NCBI GenBank assembly: GCA_963576785.1
Contig: OY756148.1
Span: 868,001 to 932,000 of the forward strand
Length of the DNA: 64,000 nt
Reading direction: 5' to 3'
Origin: Chlorophyllum brunneum
Lineage: Eukaryota > Basidiomycota > Agaricomycetes > Agaricales > Agaricaceae
Part shown: in pieces, positions 11,795-21,199 of the stretch
Numbering within the stretch: the first letter of the stretch is position 1
Layout of the letters: each line of letters opens with the position of its first letter
The notes under the pieces: model-generated
What the model was told of the DNA's origin: nothing
Databases searched by the model: none
Seen by the model: the letters and a program-made list of their open reading frames with translations, nothing else
Position numbers and translations under genes: made by a program

Positions 11795-12733
11795 CTACTT
11801 GTCATCTTGTTCTTTGTGTAAGGCGTTGACAAGTTGACGTTTGGTAGGACCAATCATTGGGGTTCCTGATTTGCGTCGACATCCAATCCAAAAGGGGGCA
11901 TGGTCTTGGCCTCCTCTGAAGAGGGCTATGGTGCATCCTTTGAACGTAGCTGTATTGTTTGTTTCAGCTGCAACGAGGTTGTGTATTATCTCTTCCCAGT
12001 AGTTTTCTTCGAACTGTCCTCCATCTTTGAGTGTGAGATAAGATGGGGGTGGGTTGAATATTGTTGGTTTGGGTGGTGGGTCCATGTCAGGCAGTTGTAT
12101 AAGGAGATGGTCTACTTCATCTCGCATATCTGGTTCCATTAGATGGTCTGGGACTGATTTTTCAATTCCCTCCATTCCTTCGTCTAACCATTCCTGTTCA
12201 TCGTCTTTGTGGTAAGGCGGTTTGTCAGGTAAGGTAGTGGGGATGTATGAGTTGAGATCCATTAGTCTTCACGCAAGTCTATAGGTGGGATTGTTGCTCG
12301 AGTCGGTGAGGTGATTGAGTCTTTCACCTATTATGATTAAGGCACTTTGGATGCATTTCTTTGTATCAGAGTACACTAATACGTTGAGGTCGGTGGCTGC
12401 TTTATCTAACAACTCCTTCATAAGTTCATGTTTCCTAGCTGACATGGCGGCGGGGAGGGCTCTGGTAGTGGTAACAAGTAGAATGCGGCTTAGGGCTTTT
12501 ACTTGGATTTGGAGGTTGTTAATGGCATGGGCGATGTATGTGAGTCCTTTGGTTGTGGTAGTATAGTGTTTGATTTGATCTTTGGTAGATTGGGCATCGA
12601 GGAGGTTGTTAAGATCTTGTTCAAATTCTGCGTCGTTGGCTGGGAAAGGGGTGGGCTTGCATTCCACATGCATAGTGTGTTGTGAAGGTAATTGGCGAAG
12701 TTTAGGGTGCAGTGGATACAGCATGAGGTGCAT
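11795..12733 (-). pseudogene. Gypsy-A1 extra ORF (ORF3) in the env position, unknown function
   Basis: About 312 codons between the chromodomain and the 3' LTR. A single TGA near 12265 (a Trp codon, TGG, in Gypsy-A2) splits it into two halves. The N-terminal half is mixed polar and helical in character; the C-terminal half is acidic and proline-containing (PDMDPPPKP, FNPPPSYLTL) and ends in a basic patch and EQDDK. I see no signal peptide, membrane segment or known catalytic motif, so it does not look like an envelope protein. The frame stays open upstream as far as the end of pol. Gypsy-A2 carries the same ORF almost intact, which argues it was under selection. Confidence 0.7.
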
Positions 12734-12779
12734 TGAGTGTAGTGATCTCTTGTAACATGAGGTCTGTTGTTCATAATTG

Positions 12780-13825
12780 TCACTTTTTACCCCCCCTTTT
12801 TATAGGTTTCATCCTCGAAATCTTGTCTAAAAATTCTTGAACTGCCTCCTTAGTGTTTCCTAACTCTGACTCATTCTCCCATGTGTCTTCCTCGGAGGTA
12901 TACCCTTTCCAGTGTACTAGGAATTGATTTCGTCGTCCTCTTGTGCAGTGTCCTCGGATCTCTTCTACCTCATATTGCTCTTCATTGTTGATGATCTCGG
13001 GCATCAGTGGTAGTGGGGTGCGTTGGCTGTCGAACTCAGGTTTTCGATAGGGAGAAAGGAGTCTGCTGTTAAACATATCGTATGTCGCCCATGTTTCAGG
13101 TAATTCCAATTGGTAGCTTGTTTCGCCTATTTTTGCTTTTATCCTGAATGGTCCATATCATTTGTGATCCAGCTTTTTGGTTGGTCTCGTTGTTCTGATA
13201 TTACTTGCTTTGAGCCAAACCTGTTCTCCTGGGGCATACTTGTGTTCTGGCTTAGTGCTGTTGCATTTCCCCATTTGTTCCTGACTGTATTGTAACATTT
13301 TTGTCACTTCTTGTCGCATGTTTTGTAACTCCTGTATTCACTCCATGATTGCAGGTGCTTTGGTGATACTCGTTATATCTCCTTTCCAAGGGTGTCGTCC
13401 ATAAACTATTTCGAATGGTGAATATCCAGTGGCTGTGTGGATTTTGTCATTGTATTGGAATTCCACTGTGGCTAGCCATTTTTTCCAATTGTCTTGAGTG
13501 TGGTTTATTACATTTCTGAGGTATGTTTCAACCTCCTGGTTGATGCACTCTGTTTGACCATTGGTTTGTGGATGGTATGCCGTGGATAAGTTTCACTGGG
13601 TTCCTGTTGCTCAGCATAATTCTGCCATGAATTTGGATGTGAATTGTGGGCCTCTGTCATTGATAATTCTTCGGGGTATTCCATATGTTCTCCATATGTC
13701 ATCCCGATAGATATCTCCTAGCTCCTCGGATGTTAAGGTGGTGTTGACTGCCCGTAATCTGATCCTTTTACTGAAACAATCAACTATGACAAGTATTGTG
13801 TCATATCCTTCTGATTCTGGTATTG
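12780..13825 (-). pseudogene. Gypsy-A1 integrase C-part with chromodomain
   Basis: Integrase fragments include IINDRGPQFTSKF near 13660 (second Asp). Downstream comes the C-terminal region and a chromodomain at about 12825-12980: YEVEEIRGH, FLVHWKGYTSEEDTWE, then a VQEFLDKI helix. Chromodomains direct chromovirus integration towards modified histones. Compared with Gypsy-A2, about 197 bp are missing at about 13826-13830, which removes part of the zinc region and the first catalytic Asp (SIDMIGP in A2). Stops and shifts occur near 13110, 13320 and 13600. Pol ends at a TGA at 12780 beside a G7 tract. Confidence 0.85.
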
Positions 13826-16003
13826 TCCTGGGTGTCCTACATCTGTTTCGTCGTGGTGTTGTCATAGTATTTCTTGTCATATTTGGTTGTTGGGTGGGAC
13901 ATATATTCTTCCTTTGAACATTGGTACTCCATCTGTTTCCCATATCTCCTTTGGTTGCTTCTCTTTTTCTTTTAGCCATTGTGTTTCCCTTCTTGTCTCC
14001 TTTCATAGTTGGTGCTTCAGATCTTCTTCTCCTGAGATTTCCCAGATTTGTTGGATTGTGGTAATCATACTGTCATCGAATAAGTGGTCGGGTAGTAGGA
14101 TGATGTCAGTATTGTCTCGAGTAGTGTCCATTTTTGTTAGTCTTGATAAGACGTCGGCTTTCATGTTGGTTTTTCCAGGGATATGTTTCAGCATGTAATG
14201 GTATTCTTGTAGCTCCATCTGTCACCTCGCTTGTTGTCCTGTGAGTTGCTGTGGTTTTCGGAAGTATTCTAGATTTTTGTAATCGGTCCATATTTCGAAT
14301 GGTTCATCTGCATCGAGTAGATATTGTCTCCAGGTCTTGATTGCTTCTCGAATGGTGAGTAACTCTTTATCATAGATTTGCTAGTTTTGTTCTGCAGGTG
14401 TCATTGTTCTTGAGTGAAATGTAATTGGGTGCCAGTGTTCTTCTTGTTTTTGCGATAATACTGCTCCTACTCCATATCCCGATGTATCCACTTCTATCCT
14501 GTATTGACCTTTGTCTTGTGGCATCGTTAGTACTGGTTTGCTTGTGATCTTTTCTTTGATCCTTTCAAAGGCTTGCTGCTGTTGTTCCTTCCATACCCAT
14601 TGTGTGTCTTTTTTCTTCAACTCATGTAATGGGGCTGCTATGTTGCTGAAGTCGTGAATGAATCATCGGTAGAAGTTTGCAAATCCTAGGAATTTCTCAA
14701 CATCTTTTAGGGATTTGGGTTTTGGCCATTCTTTCACCACTTTCACTTTCTCCTCCTCCATTTTAACACTGCCTTGTCCAACCACAAATCCTAGTATAGG
14801 TATTTCTTTTGCATCAAATATACATTTCAATCTTTTGAAATATAGTTGGTGTTTTGCTGCAATGTCAAGAAATCATTTTGTCCTATCTTCAAGTTCCTGT
14901 TGTGTGGTCCTGGGTATGATGAAATCATCCATGTAGTTGACAACTGCTCCTTCATGTAGCATTTCTCAAAAGACAGTGTTCATCATCCTTTGGAATATTG
15001 CTGGCGAGTTACTCATTCCAAAAAACATGACCGTTGGCTCGAATAATCCATTGTTCATTATGAATGCTGCTTTCCATTCATTGCCTTCTCTTATCCTAAC
15101 GTTATTGTATCCCCAGATGATGTCGAGTTTGTTAAAGACTTTTGCATTCTTGAGTTTGTTGATAACTTCACTTATGAGCAGAAGTGGCATTTTGTCTTTG
15201 ATTGTGTGTTCATTTAGCTTCTTGTAGTCTTGTACCAGTTGTTTGGTTCCATCTTTTTTGGGTATGAAGAAGCATGGTGTGGCATAGGGGGATTGCGATG
15301 GTCGAATTTGTCCTAAGGTGATATTTTTGTCGAGGAATTTTTGTAATTCTTGTTTCTCCATTAATGTCATTGGGTAGACCTTGGACTGTAATACTGGTGG
15401 TGCATCTTCTGTCAGGTTTATTTTGTGGTCCCATATTGTATGTTCTGGTAGTTTGTTGAAGTTCTTCTTGTTGAACAGGTGCATATATTGCTGCAGGTAT
15501 GTCAGTAGGTCTTCCGGGTTTGTTTGATCAGTTTTCTTTTCCTCTATGTGTTCTTTTACCGTGCGTATTCTTTCGTTGAACCATATATCGTTGTGGTGTG
15601 TGGTGCAATCCTTCGGGCATCTATTGAAGCATACTATGTTGTTTGTCCAATCAATTTCTGGGTTGTGCTTGACTAGCCAGTCATGTCCGAGATATAGGTC
15701 CGCACTTTCCAGTTGTGTTACCATTGCTTCGATTTCTTCCATGTGTTTGCCATTGCATAGTACCAGTTGTGCCGTATCTGTTATTTCTCCCTTTTTGTTT
15801 TCTGTTCCGTTGGCATTGATTACTCGTATTGGGGTTTCGAGGGGTTTGGTCATGATCTGTTCTTCTTCTACTACCCTCTGTGCTATGCATGTGTGTGTAC
15901 ATCCAGAATCCACCAGTGTGGTGATTTGCTTGGGTCCTTTCTTTGTTCTGATCATTAAATCAAGGAGAAGTTCACACATCAAGTTTCGTTTTTGTGGGAT
16001 CAC
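13826..16003 (-). pseudogene. Gypsy-A1 protease, RT and RNase H
   Basis: The protease has LVDSGCTHTC near 15905. RT has FIPKKDGTKQLVQDYKKLN near 15240, FFGMSNSPAIFQ near 15010 and an intact NYMDDF near 14930. RNase H has VDTSGYGVGAVLSQ near 14480 and FHSRTMTPAEQN near 14410, followed by a TAG. Stops lie near 14875, 14665, 14380 and 14220. The first open codon follows a stop just upstream, so pol is in a different frame from gag, with a spacer holding two AATAAA hexamers. This was a typical gypsy pol that is now multiply stopped. Confidence 0.88.
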
Positions 16004-16062
16004 ATATCATTTATTGTAACATAAAACAGAAACTCTAGGTTTATTGGCTCACGGGTTTGTGC

Positions 16063-17247
16063 CTACTTGGAGCCTTCAACAAAATCCTCTTTTGTCTCTT
16101 CTTCTATCTCCTCAGTAACTTCTCTGATGTGCACTTTCTTTGGTGCTCTACAGTTCTTTGAGATGTGGCCTTGTTTGCCACAGTTATAGTATGTTATTTG
16201 GGTGTATGCTATCTTTGTCTTCTTGCGGCAGTATTTGGCAATATGCCCATATAGGTTACAGTTAAAACATCTTGGTTTGCCATTCTGATTGGTGTCTGCC
16301 TTTTGTCTACCAATTTCCATTGGTTGTCCTCTGCCTCTGTAGGTGACTCCTGTGCTTGTTCTGACATCTCCTCGTATGATGTCCATTGTCTCATACCCCT
16401 GTCCTACTGCGAGGATAGTATTTCTCCATTTGCTGTATGTATCTGGGATTGAGGCTGCTGGGTAGCCTACAATAGTTCAGATAATGTCTGCTCTGGTATG
16501 TCGTTTGAGGAGGAATATGGCATACATGTCGTCTGTTCCTGCTTGAGTCTTCAATACTTCGAACTCTATTAAGAAGTCTGTGGTGTTCTTCTTTCCCTGT
16601 TTGAACAACTTGATTTCCCCTTCTGCTATTGCTTTTCTATTCCCCAAGAAGAAGGTGGCTACCATCTCCTTTGCAAAGTCATCGAATGCCAGTGTTTTCT
16701 TGTCTTGAATCATTTGTAACTTGGCATTAGCATAGGGTCCTGCAAGTCCTCCTTTCATTTGAGCTAATATTCCAATTATTTTTTGCTTGTTATCATTGAT
16801 TTTGTTGAAGAGTGTCCATAAGGACATCGCTCTCCACCAATCGTCAAACTTTGTTCTATCTCCATTGAAATATCCTGGTTCTGGGGCTAGGTTCTTTGGG
16901 AAGTTGATTTCATCGGCCATCTCTGATTCTGTCTCTGGTTTGCTATGTTCGTTCTCATAGGTTTCGGCGACTTCTATGTCGGATGTGGCTTCAGCAATTT
17001 CTGTATCGAATGGGGTCTCAGCAACTTCTATGTCGAATGTGGTCTCGGCAACTTCTGTGTTGAATAGGGTCTTGAAAAGAGCTGTGTCTTCTTCTATACT
17101 GTGGTCGGATTTCTGCCATTTAAGGCCTTCAGGGATTTCTGGTTCTGTTCATCGTTTGGATCTGGTGGTTACTGGTGATCCCTGGATATCTGTTGGTCTC
17201 GGAGCTCTTGGTCTTCTTGGTGTTCTCAATGAGCTACTGCTGCTCAT
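16063..17247 (-). pseudogene. Gypsy-A1 gag
   Basis: Gag would form the virus-like particle. The likely start is an ATG at 17247 (MSSSSSLRTPRR). The frame runs through a TGA near 17150, four 9-residue repeats, and the conserved core from MADEINFPKNL (16920). The core includes PGYFNGDRTKFDDWW. The nucleocapsid part (16063-16386) has one good CCHC knuckle, CFNCNLYGHIAKYC, and a second, YYNCGKQGHISKNC, whose first Cys is Tyr, as expected from TGT to TAT. Another stop lies near 16476. Gypsy-A2 shares the TGA near the N-terminus. Confidence 0.8.
16962..17069 (-). repeat. Four 27 bp tandem repeats in Gypsy-A1 gag
   Basis: Four imperfect 27 bp units (16962-16988, 16989-17015, 17016-17042, 17043-17069). 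In the gag frame they encode the 9-residue pattern T-x-F-D-x-E-V-A-E with small variations. The same array is at about 46580-46687 in Gypsy-A2. Confidence 0.85.
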
Positions 17248-17327
17248 ATACTGTTGTCCTGGTTGGAGGCTATTATTCCAAGCCTAGCTACAAATAGTGG
17301 CACCTCTCTTGCAAGGTGAGTCGAATG

Positions 17328-17339
17328 ACACTTTACCAA
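17328..17339 (-). promoter_or_regulatory. Gypsy-A1 primer-binding site, self-priming type
   Basis: One base after the 5' LTR the minus strand reads TTGGTAAAGTGT. Its exact complement, ACACTTTACCAA, occurs in the LTR at 17424-17435, about 34 nt downstream of the TATA box (17461-17469) and hence near the predicted RNA 5' end. This matches Tf1-type self-priming better than tRNA priming. Confidence 0.65.
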
Positions 17340-17340
17340 A

Positions 17341-17645
17341 TGTTACGACTTTAGTCTGAGACTCAGGTTGCAAGTCTTTGGATAAAGACAAGGAAGTAGA
17401 GAGAAGAGTAAGGGATGATACGATTGGTAAAGTGTAAGGAATACATCAAGTATTACTACACTTTATATACTAGTGGTAAGAACTAAGAATAACAGAACAG
17501 GGTAAAGAAGTCATAGAGACGGATAAGATGAGTCAGAAGAGGTACAGCCATAAGGGATGAAACATGTAGGTGAAACAGATACCTAGGAATGATAAATGTG
17601 ATGGGCATATGATAGGAATGTACTATCTATCTATAGTTCATAACA
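17341..17645 (-). repeat. Gypsy-A1 5' LTR with TATA box
   Basis: 305 bp with TG...CA ends. The minus-strand TATATAAAG at 17461-17469 is the likely promoter. It differs from the 3' LTR at 10 positions, all transitions. The TSD AAGGG follows at 17646-17650. Confidence 0.95.
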
Positions 17646-17650
17646 AAGGG

Positions 17651-18228
17651 TCCCATCTCTCAGATCAAATATTGATGTCTCCACCCAATAAGAGAAAGGG
17701 CGGGAGGTCGAAGAGGCACTCTTCAAGGAAGTGGAGCACAGTATTATGGCTGTCATTGTATATGTTCAGCAACAGCAGTTCCTCTCCTCCTGCACAAAGG
17801 GAGATGCACAGAAGGTCTCGATGTTCTATGATGTCTCTTCTGATGGATGGTTGGAGGCATTTGAGTCTCTTATAAGTGAAGGCAAGGACCTGGGGTGTGG
17901 TACAATGTTCCATGTTCACCGTCCATTGAGGGTGGCACCAGCATCCAACTTGGAGGACTTCTTTGGCGATAATTGGATATGAGAGGAGCATCCAGTCTGG
18001 GTAGACCGGGCCCTCTATGAGGGGGGAGCCATCATTAGAGACAGGGGAAGGGATATCATGGAGATATCTCCATGGGGGTTCTTGTATGAGGAGGAGGTCG
18101 ACGTCATCTCTATGCACGAGGACTGTCTCCATCACTCCATACGATCTTCCAATGTTGTGAGAGCAGACCTTCAACTCACTCAGAAACAAGTGAGGAGGCC
18201 TGTCTTGGTCATTGGGTGTGTTATTCAT
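17651..18228 (-). pseudogene. LINE-2a endonuclease N-terminal half
   Basis: This is the start of the LINE-2 ORF2, an apurinic-type endonuclease that nicks target DNA. LKVCSHNIGRS near 18170, LLIQEPPWRY near 18090 and a GGDINI motif near 17670 mark the fold. A TGA follows GGDINI, and a few codons later Gypsy-A1 interrupts the domain. The rest continues at 11441 after the TSD. The start codon is uncertain; the frame opens shortly after ORF1 ends at about 18250, as is usual for two-ORF LINEs. Confidence 0.85.
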
Positions 18229-18249
18229 TGGGGGGGGGTTAGTCTGGCT

Positions 18250-20540
18250 TCAACTAGCCTGGGATGATGAGGAGGGGGGCAGTGGAACTCCTTTGTTGGC
18301 TCTTAGTTCGAGCACTTTGTTGGCATACCAGTTATGGTCAAATTGTTTCTTCCAAAACTGACATTTACAGTCAGTGGCAAGGTGATCTTTGCCACAGTTG
18401 GAGCATGTAGCTTTATGAGGGCATAGCTCTCCAGCGGGGGTGGCTATGATGGATGGGTCTGCTTTGTCGTTACCCTTGCAGCAGTAGGCAAAGGTACAGT
18501 AGTTGGCGGTGGAGTGGGGACCCTTGCAGTGAGCACAGGTGAACAGTCTAGCATGGCATCGGATAAGAGGGTGGCCCCATCTGCAGCACTTGGTGCAGAA
18601 CAGTACTCCCAGGTTGGCATTGGCCCTCCTGATATGGAAGAGTCCCTCGTAAATGTTGAGGAACTTGTCCTTGATTTTTGTGATATTGGACCCCACCTTG
18701 GAGTCCCAGATTTCAAACCACACTGTACAGGTGTCAGAGTGCTTGGAGTTGCATCGCACTCTTGGTTGTGTTGTGAATTGGATGGCGTCTGAGTGGATGG
18801 AATTTCAGATGCTGGAGATGACATCAGCTTCAGTGAGGACCTGTCCTCGGAGTGTGATGTAACTGACATCTGTGACTTTCACAAACAATTTGGACTTGGG
18901 GAGGGATGCTTTGCCCATAGTGATTCCTCCGAATTTCTCTTTGAGCCATGCCTTGACAACATTTAGCTCAGTAGGGGTCAACACCTCCGAGGTGTGGACC
19001 ATAAGGCCCAGCTTACCCTGCAAGGTGGCGATGACCCTAGTCTTGGACTTCTCAGCTATTAGGCAAGTGTTAAGAGAGTTGATGATGGCCCCGAAGTTGG
19101 AAACGTTGGGTCTGGTGAGGAGGAGAATGATGACTTGTTTGCGCGAGGGACTATTCAATGTGGAGCAAATAACACCAGCTTTCTTAGCTGGCTTCTTGTT
19201 CACAGGGGAGGGAGTGGAGAAAGCAGCATTGTACATTGCCACTACCTTCTCATGCAACAATTCTGGGAACTTGCTCACAAACTCTAAGAGTTTGAGGGGG
19301 TTGCACCCAGGGGAGGAGGGGGTAGGGCATTTGCCATTCTTGGCCACAGCTGCTGCATAGGAGGGTTTGATGCCTTTCTTCGAGGGGGAAGGCAGAGTGG
19401 TAGTGGTGGCTGCCTTGGCAGGGGTGGTGGCCCATGCCTGTTTGGTCTTCTGATCCACGGTGGCCGGTTTCTTGGCAACCGCAGGCTTATTAGTAATGGG
19501 GGCAGGTTTTTGGCCCTTACTTTTTCCCTTTTTCCTTGTGACAGTTTTAAATTCCGCCTTGGTGATCATTTGTACATCATCATTGGAGATACCTGGATGA
19601 GTGACATTAATGATACCAGTACTGCTTGCACTGGTGATACCTTGAACATCATTATCGGAGATACCTGAGTGAGTAACATTGGTAATACTGGCAATACCTG
19701 GCATGACAATGTGTTCAACAATGTCCATGTGGACATCATCAGGTTTTTGGGAGAGGCCTCAAGGGACCACACATCATAGGGGGGAAGTGTTAGGCTGGGG
19801 TGTTTCCTCAGCATAGATAGTAATCTTACCAAAATTTATCCCCATCCAACCATGGAGATTGTTCTTCTGCTTGTCGACAGCAACCTTGAGCCATCCCACC
19901 TTCATCAAGGTTCCTGTTAATTCCGTGAAAGCTCACCCAAATGCAAGCCCATCATTGCCACTCATGTTATACATACTGCAAGCCTTTACCCACTCGGCCA
20001 GCCTTCCAACTTCTCTCACAGCATCATCGTAGAACTCCTCCGGACCACCATCATGCTCCACAGTGTCTTCCTCTACTACTTTGACTTTGGATGCCATCTC
20101 TTCCTCAACTTGGTCAGCCCAGTCCTTGTCATTGTCTTTGCCCGAGTAGTAATGGTCGTCTTCCAGCCTTACTCATTTGGATGATCGGTGGATGGTTTTT
20201 TCCACATCACTGTTGAGAGGGTCCAATGACTATGGGGGGTTGTTGATCTTCTGCTGAGGACCAATGGGGGAATGGTGTTGTTATAGGCCTGGTCAGTAGG
20301 GATGACAGGCCTCGACATGGATGGTGTCCTAGGGAACAGGATACCAGGAGGAGGCAGAGCTGGGGAGGCTGTGAAGATAGAGAGAGCTGGAACATGTGGT
20401 GTGTTCCCAAAGACATCCCCATTGCCATCAGGCATAGGCTCTCTCAGGGAGAGATTAGAACATAACACAGGCATTGTATATCCTCTTGTACTGTAGACTA
20501 GCACCATATAATCGACTTTATGAAAATTGATGGTGGTGGT
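18250..20540 (-). pseudogene. LINE-2a ORF1 (nucleic-acid-binding gag-like protein)
   Basis: Several frame-shifted blocks. The 5' block (about 20169-20500) is Pro-rich. An acidic block lies at 19840-20165 (GKDNDKDWADQ). A Lys/Ala/Pro-rich block (18805-19728) begins with a doubled motif, NVTHSGISDNDVQ then NVTHPGISNDDVQ. The C-terminal block (18250-18759) has three Cys/His knuckles: CTKCCRWGHPLIRC, CAHCKGPHSTANYC, CSNCGKDHLATDC. That order, basic linker then knuckles, is typical of Tad-like ORF1. Frameshifts near 18770-18805 and 19730-19840 disable it. Confidence 0.75.
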
Positions 20541-20574
20541 ACAAGTCAAAGAAGGGATGTGTGTAGAGTTCTCT

Positions 20575-21190
20575 CTAAAGGTTTTTGGTGTATCTTTCCC
20601 TTGGCACAACCATCACAGACTGGTTTTTGCTTGGGAATCTGTACCAGAGTAAACCCAATCGTATATTTCTCAAAGTGATTGAGGATACAATTAGAGGGGT
20701 GTCCTAATCTCACATATACAACTTTGTAGTCAACAATTGGATCTGTAGTCATAGCTGTATACTCCAAATGTACAATTTTGGTATTAACAAAATGTAAAGT
20801 AGTGTTACAATTTGCTGAAGGATATGCTTGAAGAATAGCATTTCCTTCACTGTCAACTACTACTGATTTGTTGGCATCTGTTCTAACAGTTTTGCCATCT
20901 TGGCATAACTGTCCCACTGACATTAGTTATTCAGAGGTTCCTTTTAGAAGAAAGACTGGATATATTAATATCTGCATTGGTTGAACACTATCAGTCTTCC
21001 CATTATAGACTCTATGCTTAAGTATAACTGCACCAAGACCAACCACATTAAGGTAGGGACCTTGTGCTCCTACTGTCTTAATGGGGATTAAAACTTCAAG
21101 TTCTTTGAAGTTGATGAAGTCTTCCACATAAGGGGTATAATGACATGATGCCCCTGAGTCTAATAACTATATGTCACTATATTCTTCTAG
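20575..21190 (-). pseudogene. Copia-A protease and GAG-pre-integrase region
   Basis: The aspartic protease motif LLDSGASCHYTPY lies near 21150. The GAG-pre-integrase segment has YVRLGHPSN near 20700 (usually WHRRLGH) and the zinc-type pair CDGCAKGKIHQKP near 20600. The frame continues to ERTLHT at the TSD and resumes at 7472 with the integrase core. A TAG precedes the protease motif and a shift lies near 20925. This assignment fixes the orientation of Copia-A. Confidence 0.8.
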
Positions 21191-21199
21191 TAGCATTAT

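Larger units (their letters stand above)
11447..17645 (-). mobile_element. Gypsy-A1, complete Ty3/gypsy chromovirus
   Basis: A full-length 6199 bp element with two 305 bp LTRs (11447-11751 and 17341-17645) and the TSD AAGGG (11442-11446 and 17646-17650), inserted in the LINE-2a endonuclease. Order on the minus strand: 5' LTR, self-complementary primer site, gag with repeats and a CCHC knuckle, protease, RT, RNase H, integrase, chromodomain, an extra ORF, polypurine tract, 3' LTR. The LTRs differ at 10 positions, all transitions. RT keeps YMDD, but about 197 bp are deleted in the integrase. Confidence 0.95.
7488..20559 (-). mobile_element. LINE-2a, full-length LINE split by Gypsy-A1
   Basis: A poly(T) run at 7488-7512 is the 3' tail on the minus strand. 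The identical 15 bp TSD at both ends (7473-7487 and 20560-20574) proves a single insertion into Copia-A. Removing Gypsy-A1 leaves about 6.9 kb: 5' region, ORF1, endonuclease, RT, RNase H, Cys/His tail, and a 3' UTR at 7513-7944. The 3' UTR matches those of LINE-2b, LINE-2c and LINE-2d. It is CpG-poor compared with LINE-2b and LINE-2d and carries many stops, so it is an older copy. Confidence 0.9.

Noticed and set aside
12499..12783. A 94-codon minus-strand frame overlapping ORF3, also at 41264-41548
   Set aside because: Conserved only as a shadow of the longer ORF3 frame, which continues for about 310 codons. It starts four bases after the pol stop, so I kept it in mind but have no independent support.
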